DNA of 64,000 nt, taken from Psychrobacter sp. M13. GTDB lineage: Bacteria; Pseudomonadota; Gammaproteobacteria; Pseudomonadales; Moraxellaceae. The stretch covers positions 1,984,001 to 2,048,000 of the forward strand of contig NZ_CP132194.1 of NCBI RefSeq assembly GCF_030718935.1, written 5' to 3'. The position numbers and the translations under genes are program-made. Below are positions 38,589 to 48,173 of the stretch, one piece after another. Below the pieces are notes generated by a model, which was given only the letters and a program-made list of their open reading frames with translations, did no database searches and had not been told where the DNA came from. Every line of letters starts with the position of its first letter. Within the stretch, counting starts at the first letter, position 1.

Positions 38589-39140
38589 ATGACTGATATC
38601 GATGAAAACAAAGAAAAAGATGAAAAAGGCCTTTTAGATAGCCTAAAGCTGATTGTCAGCAAAGAGAGTAAAATTAATGATCAACTTAATAATGGTAAAG
38701 GCTTGCAACGTTACGCTAAGGATCTGCTATTACTATTCAGTTTAGCCAAAGATTATTATCAAGGTAATTACCGCGACGTCCCTTATAAGACTATCTCCGC
38801 CGCTGTTGTGGGCTTGCTCTATGTGATTAACCCGATCGATATCATTCCTGACTTTATTCCCTTTATTGGTCAAGTGGATGACGCTTTGGTATTGGGGTTC
38901 TGTCTAAAGTTAATTGAAAAGGACTTACTTAAGTATAAAAACTGGAAGGATGGGCAAACCGAAGATAAGCAGTCAAAGAATAAAGCCAATAGCGCAACCA
39001 GCGATGAGCAAGATAACAGCAAAGCTGATAATGATGATGACAAAGAAGCTGACGACGAGAAAACCAATAGTGATGATGAAGATAAAAAAATAGTATCAGA
39101 GGTAGATAGTAATGATGAAGATTCAAAGTCTAAAACTTAA
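38589..39140 (+). CDS. DUF1232 (YkvA-type) protein with acidic tail
   Basis: The 183-residue protein contains a DUF1232 domain at about residues 55-115, with the typical VGLLYVINPIDIIPDFIPFI block followed by GQVDDALVLGFCLKLI. The function of the family is unknown; it is membrane associated in some bacteria. The last 60 residues are extremely acidic and rich in Asp, Glu, Lys, Ser and Asn, with no hydrophobic content, probably disordered. A strong terminator follows. It is divergent from the S66 gene. Confidence 0.85.
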   Translation: MTDIDENKEKDEKGLLDSLKLIVSKESKINDQLNNGKGLQRYAKDLLLLFSLAKDYYQGNYRDVPYKTISAAVVGLLYVINPIDIIPDFIPFIGQVDDALVLGFCLKLIEKDLLKYKNWKDGQTEDKQSKNKANSATSDEQDNSKADNDDDKEADDEKTNSDDEDKKIVSEVDSNDEDSKSKT

Positions 39141-39158
39141 ATAACCGTTAGCTTTAAC

Positions 39159-39199
39159 AAAAAACACGGTCAGAAAATATTTTCTTTGACCGTGTTTTT
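39159..39199. terminator. Terminator after DUF1232 gene
   Basis: AAAAACACGGTCA / TTGACCGTGTTTTT, a 13-bp stem with an inner AAAATATTTT loop, lies 18 bp after the stop codon. The A and T runs allow both directions. It separates two convergent genes. Confidence 0.9.
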
Positions 39200-39273
39200 G
39201 CTTATATAGTTTTGAAATAGCGTATTTGACAGTTTCGCCCCAACAAGTATTCAACATTAATAAAAAAGGCTTA

Positions 39274-39567
39274 TCAAATCAATGACTTTTCTGGTTTTAA
39301 GCCAAATGAGAATACAAAAGTCGCCACAATGCTATTAATAATAATAAACATCAAGTCCAGCTGAATATGACCCAACATATAACGCCCAATCATCCATGAG
39401 ATAATCAACATAATAATAAAAAACCCACCTAGATACCCCAAAATAGCAGGATGCTTTAGGGTATAAGGCGTGTCAGACTCAAGCTGCTTGTCTAGTACCT
39501 GATTGCGGATAGCCCAACCTGCGGCATAAGATAAGCCGCCTAATATGACATAACTCAAAAAATTCAT
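39274..39567 (-). CDS. Small membrane protein of unknown function
   Basis: A 97-residue protein with three hydrophobic segments (SYVILGGLSYAAGWAI, ILGYLGGFFIIMLIISWMIG, DLMFIIINSIVATFVFSFG). I recognise no family. A polar stretch (QLESDTPYTLKHP) separates segments one and two. It lies 57 bp downstream of the lipoprotein gene at 39625 and is on the same strand, so the two may be co-transcribed. AGAG upstream of the ATG is a weak ribosome binding site. Confidence 0.65.
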   Translation of the reverse strand: MNFLSYVILGGLSYAAGWAIRNQVLDKQLESDTPYTLKHPAILGYLGGFFIIMLIISWMIGRYMLGHIQLDLMFIIINSIVATFVFSFGLKPEKSLI

Positions 39568-39624
39568 AGCTGTTGACTCTTATAATGCTTTTACTTTTAT
39601 AGGGCGTTGTTATCTTTTTATGGA

Positions 39625-40194
39625 TCAAATACTCTCATTGACGTTGTCGATGACTATATTGGCATGCGGATTAGCCAAGATATCAGTGTTAACCTCATCA
39701 CACTCAACCCGATAAATAGTATTCGCGCCTTTATAAATATAAGATAAATATTCACTATCTAATAAAGGGTCTATATTAGCATAGACGGGCTTGACGTGAG
39801 CCAATACTAACACTCGATCAGGACGCGCGATTACCCCATCGACGTTATCTGGATCGATAGAAAAGAACTTTGGAATCTCACTGTTATCGACCACTTCTAA
39901 TTCCTCTGGATCATCCCAAACTCGGTTAGCGCTGGCCGGCTCTTTCATTTGCATGACCCACGCGCCTTGTTGCTCACTGACTTTGATCTGTGCAGGTTCA
40001 TCGAAACTGACGGTATAGCAGCCCTCAAAGACAGACAAATCAACGGCAGCGGCAACTTCAGTCTCAGCGACGCTGTCGGTATTATTACAAGCAGTTAATG
40101 ACAACATGCTACCGATAACAGCCGTTAGCATAAGCGCTTTTAGCTTGTTATCTTGAAAAGGTTGTTGGCAAGCAGCTTTTGAGCATATAGGCAT
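39625..40194 (-). CDS. Lipoprotein of unknown function
   Basis: The product (about 189 residues) carries a lipobox SLTACNN after a hydrophobic stretch ALMLTAVIGSMLSL, so it is a probable lipoprotein. The mature part contains one pair of cysteines (VFEGCYTVSF and YRVECDEV) that could form a disulfide. No known domain was recognised. The frame extends to 40212, with CAGGA upstream of the ATG at 40194. The 27 residues before the hydrophobic core are long and contain two extra cysteines, so the true start may be later. It is divergent from rnhA-dnaQ. Confidence 0.65.
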   Translation of the reverse strand: MPICSKAACQQPFQDNKLKALMLTAVIGSMLSLTACNNTDSVAETEVAAAVDLSVFEGCYTVSFDEPAQIKVSEQQGAWVMQMKEPASANRVWDDPEELEVVDNSEIPKFFSIDPDNVDGVIARPDRVLVLAHVKPVYANIDPLLDSEYLSYIYKGANTIYRVECDEVNTDILANPHANIVIDNVNESI

Positions 40195-40474
40195 AAGGTA
40201 GTTATCCTGCATTAAAAATAAAATGGTAGTGATATTTTAACAAATATTGAGGATAATTCTGTTTTGATATGTGCGCTTAAGGAGCAAAGCTTCCTATTTT
40301 TATATTTCATACTCGAGTGTATTTATTATCATCACCTTGGTTTAATTTGCTACACTACTTGTTACACTAAGCGGTATAAAATAGCGCTTTAACGGTCATA
40401 CCAAAAATAGCTGGTCTCAATAAAATTAGTGTTATCTCTAAACTAAAATAACTAGCCCTTATCAATGAGCTTTT

Positions 40475-42136
40475 ATGTCAGAAAACGTTATGTCAGAGAA
40501 CTTAAGTAACCATCACACAACTAATCCTATGGCAGCAAAACCAAATGTGACCATCGCTTATACCGATGGTGCCTGTAAGGGTAATCCTGGCGCTGGTGGT
40601 TGGGGCGCGCACCTTATATTTAGTGATGGCAGCAGTCAAGACCTATATGGCGGCGAGCCAGAAACGACCAATAATCGTATGGAGCTGATGGGGGCAATCT
40701 CCGCCCTCAAGCACAGTCCGCAGGATATAAAAATAGAGCTATGGACGGATTCGAGTTACGTCAAAAACGGCATTAACGAGTGGATTGCTAATTGGAAAAA
40801 ACGCGGCTGGAAAACGGCAAGTAAAAAGAGCGTTGCCAATCAAGACTTATGGCAGCAATTAGATGCGCTAAATAACGCACGTGATGTAGATTGGCATTGG
40901 GTAAAGGGCCACGCAGGACACGCGGGTAACGAAAAAGCCGATGAGCTGGCCAATTTAGGGGTCACGTCAAGTAGCGAGCGCGATACTAATAACGCTATTA
41001 AAAACGCTATTAAAAACGCTATTAAAAAAAAACAGCCTTTAGCGATTGATGCTGATAATGATTGGCTAAGCTTTGACCCGCTAGGTCTTGATGACTTTGA
41101 GGATGAAGAGGCACAAGAACTAGAAGATACTGTTTTGTTAAACGACTCTGTCACTACAGAAAAAATTTTGACCGTTGCAGCGAACCATAAGCCTTATGAT
41201 ACAACACCTATATCCGAGATGTCGACAACTAAGCCGATGAGTACCGATACGATGATTGCAAATACTACAACTTCAAATACTGTGATTTTAGACCCAGTGA
41301 ATTCAGACCCTATGATTTTAGACCCTGTAAATACAGATAATGATCATCAAACAGACCTACCAAAATTCGATGGTGATACCAGTCGCGCTAATCCACATTT
41401 TCGTCCCTTATTACCAAAGCCTATCCATCGCGGTGAGAATGATCGTCAGCTGATTATGGATACCGAAACCACAGGCTTAGATGCGCTCAAGGGCGATCGA
41501 GTGATTGAAGTGGGTATCGTTGAGATGGTTGGGCGCAAATTTACCGGTGAGAAGCTGCATGTTTATATCAATCCGCAGCGTGGAATGGATGAAGAAGTCA
41601 TAAGAATCCATGGTATCTCAGAGGCTTTTTTGACCGATAAGCCGACCTTTGATCAAGTGGCACAGTCACTTTATGAGTTTATGGATGGCGCTGAGATCAT
41701 CGCTCACAACGCTTCTTTTGATATGAACTTTTTGATAATGGAATTTGATAAAGTAGGTATGAGCGACTTTGCACAGCGTGTGCAAGTTACCGACTCCCTT
41801 CTCATGGCCAAGCAGCAATACCCAGGACAGAAAAACACCCTTGACGCTTTAGTACGTCGCCTAGATGTCGGTAAACAAGATCGTACCTTTCATGGCGCGC
41901 TATTAGATTCAGAGATTTTGGCTGAAGTTTATCTGGCGATGACGGGCGGTCAAGTGACGCTAGCTATTGAAGAGGACGCGCAAAGCGATGGCGGTTCGAC
42001 GACTCATGCCAACTTTGCTACCCTTGCAACGTTATTATTGGAGTCGAGCAGTAATACTGCGGCCAATCACACTTGGTTTGCTAATTTGGCAACAGAACAT
42101 CCTGAGATTAAAAATAAGATGTCGCAATGGGTCTAG
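40475..42136 (+). CDS. rnhA-dnaQ: RNase HI - DNA polymerase III epsilon (DnaQ) fusion
   Basis: This 553-residue protein joins two replication enzymes normally encoded separately. Residues 25-165 are RNase HI, which cuts RNA in RNA-DNA hybrids. The catalytic residues Asp31 ([10 protein letters not shown]), Glu70 (NNRMEL), Asp92 (WTDSSYV) and Asp156 (NEKADELAN) have the same spacing as in E. coli RnhA. Residues 325-510 are the DnaQ 3'-5' proofreading exonuclease: Exo I Asp329/Glu331 (MDTETTGLD), Exo II Asp416 ([10 protein letters not shown]), Exo III His473/Asp478 ([10 protein letters not shown]). A clamp-binding-like QVTLAI follows TGG. Both halves look active. The 155-residue linker is low-complexity, with [12 protein letters not shown] encoded by a 12-bp repeat ending in A9, and a duplicated ILDPVN segment. 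In E. coli rnhA and dnaQ are adjacent, which explains how a fusion could arise. The start repeats ATGTCAGA-AA; the second Met is also possible. Confidence 0.95.
   Translation: MSENVMSENLSNHHTTNPMAAKPNVTIAYTDGACKGNPGAGGWGAHLIFSDGSSQDLYGGEPETTNNRMELMGAISALKHSPQDIKIELWTDSSYVKNGINEWIANWKKRGWKTASKKSVANQDLWQQLDALNNARDVDWHWVKGHAGHAGNEKADELANLGVTSSSERDTNNAIKNAIKNAIKKKQPLAIDADNDWLSFDPLGLDDFEDEEAQELEDTVLLNDSVTTEKILTVAANHKPYDTTPISEMSTTKPMSTDTMIANTTTSNTVILDPVNSDPMILDPVNTDNDHQTDLPKFDGDTSRANPHFRPLLPKPIHRGENDRQLIMDTETTGLDALKGDRVIEVGIVEMVGRKFTGEKLHVYINPQRGMDEEVIRIHGISEAFLTDKPTFDQVAQSLYEFMDGAEIIAHNASFDMNFLIMEFDKVGMSDFAQRVQVTDSLLMAKQQYPGQKNTLDALVRRLDVGKQDRTFHGALLDSEILAEVYLAMTGGQVTLAIEEDAQSDGGSTTHANFATLATLLLESSSNTAANHTWFANLATEHPEIKNKMSQWV
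40991..41032 (+). repeat. 12-bp tandem repeat ending in A9 tract in rnhA-dnaQ linker
   Basis: Three perfect copies of AACGCTATTAAA (40991-41026) run into a tract of nine A's (41024-41032). The frame reads [13 protein letters not shown] single-base insertion leads to TGA at 41047-41049. A single-base loss leads to TAG at 41040-41042. Both would free the RNase HI domain. Confidence 0.9.
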
Positions 42137-42202
42137 GGTCTAAATAATCTTACAATAATAATTTTTATACTTTTAGTTTGTCTCTTTTTAAGGAAGATAA
42201 TT

Positions 42203-43897
42203 ATGCGCCAATCTGAACCATTAGGACTGAGCACGCCCATACTTAGTATTACCAATTTTGATCTACCGTCCCTTCATTTATTACATAAAGAGATTGCCCT
42301 CACTCTAAAAGATGCTGAGTTTCATCTTAGTGAATTTAATGATGACCAACAGCAGGTCGATTTATTATTGGACTCAGTAGAAGTTTTTAAGCAGCTGGCT
42401 GGTATTTTTGAGATGATCTCGCTAAAAGGTGCAGAGGTTTTAAGTAGTGCCATAGCAGGCGGATTACAGCATTTATTTGATAGTGAAAACGATGATAATA
42501 CAGCGCTGATTATGGATTTGTCAGAAGCTATTATGACGCTTGATCGTTACGTCGAATTTGTGCTGTTGACAGAGACCGTAGAGCCTACTTTACTAGCAAC
42601 CATTATAAATAAGCTACATGCGCACCAATCAAAGGAGGCGATAGATGAAAATTATTTTTCTCGCTTTGGTAGCAGTAGTGTCGTCATCGCTAACCCTGAA
42701 CAAAACTTTGAGCCATTGAGCGCACTTGATGTAGATACGGAGCTGCTAACCCATGCCTATCGTAGTGGTCTTGCGGTTGTGCTTGCGAATACTGATGGTC
42801 AAGTTAGTGCTGCTGAGAAGCCAAAGGTTGAGGCTATGAGCGCTGCTTGTGCATTGATTGCCACTCATTCTCAAAGTCTGTTTTGGCAAGCGGCTAATGC
42901 CATCGTGACTGACATTGAGCAGATATTGCCGCTGAATATTCGCTATAAGCATACGCTAATTTATTTGGAGCAGCAGTTTCAAAACTATTTACCCGTTGTC
43001 GACACTCGCTTCGCTGATTTAGTCAGTTTGGCTTGCCAGCGTAATCATGTGCAGGCTGAGCAGCTCTGCGAGCAATACTCTAGAAATACCTTGGATAGCT
43101 CGCAACGTCTGCAGTTGAAGAATTTTTTATTTGGTCCCAATCGAGAAGTAGTCAACACGCTGCATGCTTTGTTTCAACTTCAGATAAATAATATTAAAGA
43201 GAAAGTCGACAGCTACTCGCGTGGCAATTTTTCGAATTTTGCAGTGACGACTGCCAAATTTCAAGCAACGGCAATCGCCACTGATCTGTTAGAACTGAGC
43301 TCAACGTTACGTTTGTTGGTTTTGGATAATGCAGCGGCGGCTATACAAGATGCAGGCCAAGCGGTTATGCAGTGGCAAAAGCCGAGCCCTGATGATTTTG
43401 ATCATTTATTGCTGGCGCTGATGAGCGCTGAAAACGCGATGATCACTATGACTGAGAAGCATACACCCGGCGAGATCTACTTGTGTATCAGTAATACTAA
43501 TATTTCACTACATCAGCTCAATAGTGCTTATGAAACTTTGCTCAAAGAGAGCCGCGTCACCTTAGTTCGTGCTGAACAAATCATTGATGATTACTTGACG
43601 ATAACAGAGAATAATTCACTAATTTTAGAGCATTTACCTGAAATGTTATACCAAGTTGCTGGGGCGATGCGTTTTTTACAGCTGTCGATTTCAGCGACTA
43701 TGCTCAATCAATTGGCAAAATTTCTGGAGCAGCGTTTTGCAGGTAATTTGCCTTTTAATGACGATATACTCGCCAATATTGCTAATGTCATGATGTCTAT
43801 TGATTATTATCTAGAAAACTCTCAACATAACAGGCCTATTAGTAAGCAATCCTTAAATGTAGGACAACACAGCTTAAGTCAGTTGCTTGCTGCCTAA
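42203..43897 (+). CDS. fimL: FimL-like protein (ChpA N-terminal homologue)
   Basis: The 564-residue protein resembles the N-terminal region of the pilus chemosensory kinase ChpA, with no kinase, CheW or receiver domain and no clear phospho-accepting His motif. In Pseudomonas this describes FimL, a positive regulator of type IV pilus twitching through cAMP. Recognisable stretches are LLHKEIALTLKDAEFHLSEF, QLAGIFEMISLKGAEVLSSA and VTLVRAEQIIDDYLTITENN, helical Hpt-like segments. Length (about 560) fits FimL. It lies 66 bp after rnhA-dnaQ; in P. aeruginosa rnhA, dnaQ and fimL are also close, which supports the call. AAGGAAGA precedes the ATG. Confidence 0.72.
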   Translation: MRQSEPLGLSTPILSITNFDLPSLHLLHKEIALTLKDAEFHLSEFNDDQQQVDLLLDSVEVFKQLAGIFEMISLKGAEVLSSAIAGGLQHLFDSENDDNTALIMDLSEAIMTLDRYVEFVLLTETVEPTLLATIINKLHAHQSKEAIDENYFSRFGSSSVVIANPEQNFEPLSALDVDTELLTHAYRSGLAVVLANTDGQVSAAEKPKVEAMSAACALIATHSQSLFWQAANAIVTDIEQILPLNIRYKHTLIYLEQQFQNYLPVVDTRFADLVSLACQRNHVQAEQLCEQYSRNTLDSSQRLQLKNFLFGPNREVVNTLHALFQLQINNIKEKVDSYSRGNFSNFAVTTAKFQATAIATDLLELSSTLRLLVLDNAAAAIQDAGQAVMQWQKPSPDDFDHLLLALMSAENAMITMTEKHTPGEIYLCISNTNISLHQLNSAYETLLKESRVTLVRAEQIIDDYLTITENNSLILEHLPEMLYQVAGAMRFLQLSISATMLNQLAKFLEQRFAGNLPFNDDILANIANVMMSIDYYLENSQHNRPISKQSLNVGQHSLSQLLAA

Positions 43898-43943
43898 TCT
43901 ATACCCGTTTGGCGATAAACACTTTTTTAATATTGGATAAGTT

Positions 43944-44915
43944 ATGACTTGCGCGTTTGTATTTAAAGATGAAACGGTATTATGCCATCAAACCGCAGAT
44001 GGCATACGTCCGCTACCAGTTTCGCTTTCTACCCCATCATCAAATCAAACCTCTGATGCTCAACATACTCCAGTCTATCAGCTTGGGTGCGTGCCCTTAT
44101 TCGCTGCTATAGAGGTTCATGAGACAAATAGATTATCATCACCAAGCGCTAATGAAACAGGCGCTAATAAAGAGCCAAACGCGGCAACGCTGTTTGCTAT
44201 CAGTCATGCCTATGCGCTAAGCCATAAGCTGGCGCTACCCACAATCGTTGACGCTGACCATATCAATGATTTGACCGCTTGTCATGCCGATACCGCCGCC
44301 TTTATTGCCTATCGGCAGCTGATCACACTAATGCCAAGCTCGGTAGCTGATACGCTCAGTCAAGGCATTCAACTGCTACGCTGGCGTGAAGATACCCAGT
44401 TCTGTAGTCGTTGTGGTGCTGCTGTCAATAGCGCTAAATCAGGCGAGCGCTCGATGGTGTGCTCGGTATGTCGATTGCGTCAATATCCACGCGTACAGCC
44501 CTGCGTCATCACTGCCATAACGCGCCCTAATCCAGAGACAGGCGAGACCCAGATATTGCTCGCTCATCATCATCGTTATGGTCAGACCAGCTTGCCGCTA
44601 CAGTACGGTTTGATTGCAGGCTTTGTCGAGGTGGGTGAAAGCTTAGAGCACGCTGTGGTACGTGAAGTTGCTGAGGAAGTTGGTATTACTCTAAGTGATA
44701 TCCGCTATGTCAGCAGTCAGCCTTGGCCTTTTCCCTCAAACTTAATGCTGGGCTTTCGCGCCAGCTATCAAAGCGGTGATATTGTACTGCAAGAAGATGA
44801 GCTATCGCATGCAGAGTTTTTTGATTTATCAGCTTTACCGAAGATACCTTTTAAGGGCAGTATCGCTTACGATTTGATTGCCCAAATTGCCCAAGAGCAA
44901 GGCGTAGTGATTTAA
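43944..44915 (+). CDS. nudC: NADH pyrophosphatase NudC
   Basis: NudC hydrolyses NADH and removes NAD caps from RNA. The 323-residue protein has a zinc-ribbon (CSRCGAAV ... CSVC) at about residues 154-177. The Nudix box follows at about residues 231-253 (GFVEVGESLEHAVVREVAEE). The NudC signature SQPWPFPSNLMLGF comes after it. The N-terminal part carries a poorly conserved Ser/Asn-rich insert. It is 46 bp downstream of fimL, probably in one transcript. Confidence 0.93.
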   Translation: MTCAFVFKDETVLCHQTADGIRPLPVSLSTPSSNQTSDAQHTPVYQLGCVPLFAAIEVHETNRLSSPSANETGANKEPNAATLFAISHAYALSHKLALPTIVDADHINDLTACHADTAAFIAYRQLITLMPSSVADTLSQGIQLLRWREDTQFCSRCGAAVNSAKSGERSMVCSVCRLRQYPRVQPCVITAITRPNPETGETQILLAHHHRYGQTSLPLQYGLIAGFVEVGESLEHAVVREVAEEVGITLSDIRYVSSQPWPFPSNLMLGFRASYQSGDIVLQEDELSHAEFFDLSALPKIPFKGSIAYDLIAQIAQEQGVVI

Positions 44916-45016
44916 ACCTTTATTGATTCTTAAATATGCTCGTTATTTTTGAAGATAATTAGTTTTTTAAAAAACATAGCGACTACTTTTATACCAGCCT
45001 ATAGGCCAGTCATCAG

Positions 45017-45862
45017 ATGCCAAATAACTCGACCCTCCTTCCTAATAATAAGCGCTTAGACAAGCTACCACTGCTATTTGATACGCTAACGATTGAGACC
45101 ATGCCGCTAGCAGTACAACAAAGAATAGCGCTTATTGACGCCTGTCTGCCACAGACTCAATGTGGTCTATGCGAGCACCCTGACGGCTGTCTGCCCTATG
45201 CAACAGCTATTGTTGTAGATGGCGAACCCTACAATAAATGTGTGCCTGGTGGTCAGCCAGTGACCGACGCTATTGCCTTAATTATTGAGGCGGATGATAA
45301 AGGGTCACTGAGCGCTGAGCCATCAAAATGGCCTCTAGACTTATCATCACAGCGCCCTACAGAGGTACGCGCTATTATCCGTGAGGATGACTGTATCGGC
45401 TGTACAAAATGCATTCCCGCCTGTCCTGTTGACGCGATAGTCGGTACGGGCAAGCATATGCATACCATCTTCACTGACCTGTGCACGGGCTGCGAGTTAT
45501 GTATAGCCCCTTGCCCTGTTGATTGTATCGATTTAGTCGTCATTGAGCGTGAGCTGACTATTGATGAGCGCATGCAAGAACAAAACGATCTGCGCTTGCG
45601 TTATCATACTCATCTTAATCGGGTAACTGAGCAGCTTGCCGATAGTAGCAATGCTAGACCCGTCGTCAGCATGGTTGAGGCCAAATTGAATAACGCGGCC
45701 AGTCAAAGTCTCGATATAAGCGAGCAGCAAGCAAAAGACACTATTGCAGCAGCAAAATTGCGTAGTAAAATTAAAAAGCTAGAAAAGCAGATCAGTGTCC
45801 GTACCAATGCTACCAAACAAGAAGAGCTTGACGCTCTAAAGACAGAACTGGCTCTGCTTTAA
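45017..45862 (+). CDS. RnfB-like iron-sulfur protein (no Rnf complex nearby)
   Basis: The 281-residue protein has the RnfB 4Fe-4S domain ([18 protein letters not shown], with a VPGG sequence) at residues 35-78. Two ferredoxin-type clusters follow: [14 protein letters not shown] and [17 protein letters not shown] (residues 129-176). A coiled, Lys/Glu-rich C-terminus (about residues 225-281) is present. It lacks the N-terminal membrane anchor of true RnfB/RsxB, and no rnfACDGE genes are near. It lies 58 bp upstream of nth, the same order as rsx-nth in E. coli. It probably works as a soluble electron carrier; the partner is unknown. The name rnfB is often used, but no Rnf complex is implied here. 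Confidence 0.88.
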   Translation: MPNNSTLLPNNKRLDKLPLLFDTLTIETMPLAVQQRIALIDACLPQTQCGLCEHPDGCLPYATAIVVDGEPYNKCVPGGQPVTDAIALIIEADDKGSLSAEPSKWPLDLSSQRPTEVRAIIREDDCIGCTKCIPACPVDAIVGTGKHMHTIFTDLCTGCELCIAPCPVDCIDLVVIERELTIDERMQEQNDLRLRYHTHLNRVTEQLADSSNARPVVSMVEAKLNNAASQSLDISEQQAKDTIAAAKLRSKIKKLEKQISVRTNATKQEELDALKTELALL

Positions 45863-45920
45863 ACACTGAAAACAAGCCCTCTTAATTCGCCTAGATACCA
45901 ACAATTAGATAACAACAATT

Positions 45921-46616
45921 ATGAGTAAAACCGTCAAATATAAAACCGCAGATACCCCGCCGTCACGGCTTATGCCTATGCGTAACGTTAGGCCATTCTT
46001 TGAAAAGCTAGCGGCGACGATTGAAGAGCCGGTCACAGAGCTGCGTTTTGATAGCAACTTTGAGCTACTTATTGCGGTGATTCTTTCCGCCCAAGCGACT
46101 GATGTTAGTGTCAATATTGCCACCGACCAGCTCTATCCTGTGGCAAATACCCCTGAAGCCATATGGGCATTAGGCATTGAAGGTCTTATTCCCTACATCA
46201 AAAATATTGGCCTTTATAATGCTAAAGCAAAAAACGTTATTAAGACTTGCCGTGATTTAATAGACAAATTCGATAGTACCGTCCCCGACAATCGTAAGGA
46301 TCTAGAGTCGCTGGCGGGTGTCGGTCGCAAAACAGCTAACGTCGTATTGAATACTGGCTTTGGACAGCCTACTATGGCGGTTGATACTCACATCTTCCGC
46401 GTCGGTAATCGTACTGGCCTTGCCACTGGCAAAAACGTATTGATCGTTGAGCAAAAACTGGTCGCGCGCATACCTGAAGACATGATAATAGATGCCCATC
46501 ATTATCTGATCTTACATGGACGCTATACCTGTCAAGCGCGTACGCCTAAATGTGGCAAGTGCCCTGTCTATGATGAGTGTATGTTTAAAGATAAAGCTGA
46601 TTTTTTAGAGCTATAG
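45921..46616 (+). CDS. nth: Endonuclease III
   Basis: Nth removes oxidised pyrimidines and cuts abasic sites in base excision repair. The 231-residue protein has the helix-hairpin-helix LAGVGRKTANVVLNTGFG with the catalytic Lys, and the catalytic Asp in MAVDTHIFRVGNR. A C-terminal 4Fe-4S cluster has the ligand pattern C-x6-C-x2-C-x5-C (CQARTPKCGKCPVYDEC). The 22-residue N-terminal extension is longer than E. coli Nth. It follows the RnfB-like gene closely. Confidence 0.97.
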   Translation: MSKTVKYKTADTPPSRLMPMRNVRPFFEKLAATIEEPVTELRFDSNFELLIAVILSAQATDVSVNIATDQLYPVANTPEAIWALGIEGLIPYIKNIGLYNAKAKNVIKTCRDLIDKFDSTVPDNRKDLESLAGVGRKTANVVLNTGFGQPTMAVDTHIFRVGNRTGLATGKNVLIVEQKLVARIPEDMIIDAHHYLILHGRYTCQARTPKCGKCPVYDECMFKDKADFLEL

Positions 46617-46898
46617 CTATTAACTTTCGACTATTTTTTGATAGCTTTGAAACGCTAGATTGATTGACTCTTATTTCATCCATGATATAGATATCAAAAT
46701 AGCACGAGTATCAAAGCAACGGCTATGCCCTCCAGTAATCGCAGCTTTGCTAGCGCTGGTCGGCTATTATCAAACCTAGCCTAGAGTTTTAGTCAAAATC
46801 ACGGTAAGATATGGTAATTTTTTTGACTCACTTTTTCTAATCATCTTTGAAAATTATTGAATATCTAATAACAGTCCCTGCAATTAAGCGATCCTACT

Positions 46899-48065
46899 AT
46901 GCGTGAATACAATTTATTTACCTCAGAATCTGTAAGTGAAGGCCATCCTGATAAAATGGCTGATCAAATCTCCGATGCTATACTTGATGCTATTTTGCGA
47001 GAAGACATCAATGCGCGTGTCGCTTGTGAGACTTTAGTCAAAACGGGCGCAGTAGTGTTAGCGGGTGAAATTACAACTACAGCCAACATTGACTTTGAGC
47101 GTATCGTCCGTGATACCGTAAATGGCATTGGTTATCATCATTCAGACCTTGGCTTTGATGGCGAAACTTGTGCGATTATCAATATGCTGGGCAAGCAGTC
47201 GCCTGAGATTGCACAAGGCGTTGACCGTCAGAATCCAGAAGAGCAAGGTGCAGGCGATCAAGGTCTGATGTTTGGCTATGCGAGCAACGAGACTCAAGTG
47301 CTGATGCCAGCGCCTATCGAATACGCGCATCGCTTGATGCAGCGTCAGTCCGAATTGCGCCGTGCAGGTGAGCTACCTTGGCTACGTCCTGATGCCAAAG
47401 CGCAAGTAACGCTCAAGTATGATGGCAATCGTCCTGTCGCTATCGACGCGGTTGTACTATCGACTCAGCATGATCCGAGCATTTCACAGACAGATCTGCA
47501 AGAGGCGATAATGGAAAACATCATTAAGCAGGTACTGCCAGCAGATTTATTGCATAAAGGCACGCGCTATCATATCAATCCAACAGGAAAATTCGTCATC
47601 GGTGGCCCTGTTGGCGATGCAGGCTTGACGGGTCGCAAGATCATCGTCGATACTTATGGCGGTATGGCGCGTCATGGCGGTGGTGCTTTTAGTGGTAAAG
47701 ATCCTTCTAAAGTCGATCGTAGCGCCGCTTACGCGGTGCGCTATGTTGCCAAAAATATCGTCGCCGCTGGTATTGCGGATCGCTGTGAAGTGCAGATTAG
47801 TTACGCGATTGGCGTGGCAGAGCCGACTTCTATCTCTATCAATACCTTTGGTACCAATAAGATCAATAATGATGAGATCATTCATCTGATTCGTAAGCAT
47901 TTTGATTTGCGCCCCTATGGCATCACCCGTATGCTAAACTTGTTGCAGCCTATGTACCAGCAGACTTCTACCTTTGGTCATTTTGGTCGCGAAGGCTCTG
48001 AGACTGCCTTTACTTGGGAAAAAACCGACAAAGCTGAAATGCTAAAAGCGGATGCTGGTTTATAA
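46899..48065 (+). CDS. metK: S-adenosylmethionine synthetase
   Basis: MetK makes S-adenosylmethionine from methionine and ATP. The 388-residue protein has the expected motifs: [19 protein letters not shown] at residues 16-34, [12 protein letters not shown] near residue 117, and [20 protein letters not shown] near residue 246. Length is normal. The 282-bp upstream region shows no recognisable SAM riboswitch. It stands alone; the next gene, DUF3144, is 108 bp downstream after short tandem repeats. Confidence 0.98.
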   Translation: MREYNLFTSESVSEGHPDKMADQISDAILDAILREDINARVACETLVKTGAVVLAGEITTTANIDFERIVRDTVNGIGYHHSDLGFDGETCAIINMLGKQSPEIAQGVDRQNPEEQGAGDQGLMFGYASNETQVLMPAPIEYAHRLMQRQSELRRAGELPWLRPDAKAQVTLKYDGNRPVAIDAVVLSTQHDPSISQTDLQEAIMENIIKQVLPADLLHKGTRYHINPTGKFVIGGPVGDAGLTGRKIIVDTYGGMARHGGGAFSGKDPSKVDRSAAYAVRYVAKNIVAAGIADRCEVQISYAIGVAEPTSISINTFGTNKINNDEIIHLIRKHFDLRPYGITRMLNLLQPMYQQTSTFGHFGREGSETAFTWEKTDKAEMLKADAGL

Positions 48066-48076
48066 CCTTTTAATAC

Positions 48077-48144
48077 GATCAAAAACCTGACATGATCAAA
48101 AACTTGGTCTGATCAAAAACTTAGTATAATCAAAATAAGTAACG
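48077..48144 (+). repeat. Four 17-bp imperfect tandem repeats between metK and DUF3144
   Basis: GATCAAAAACCTGACAT, GATCAAAAACTTGGTCT, GATCAAAAACTTAGTAT and AATCAAAATAAGTAACG follow one another with exact 17-bp spacing, starting 12 bp after the metK stop codon. They are in the likely promoter region of the next gene. No known site matches. Confidence 0.85.
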
Positions 48145-48173
48145 CTATCCCTTATATTTATTAGGACACTCTT

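Noticed and set aside
46617..46898. Possible SAM riboswitch upstream of metK
   Set aside because: No recognisable SAM riboswitch core or terminator is present in this gap.
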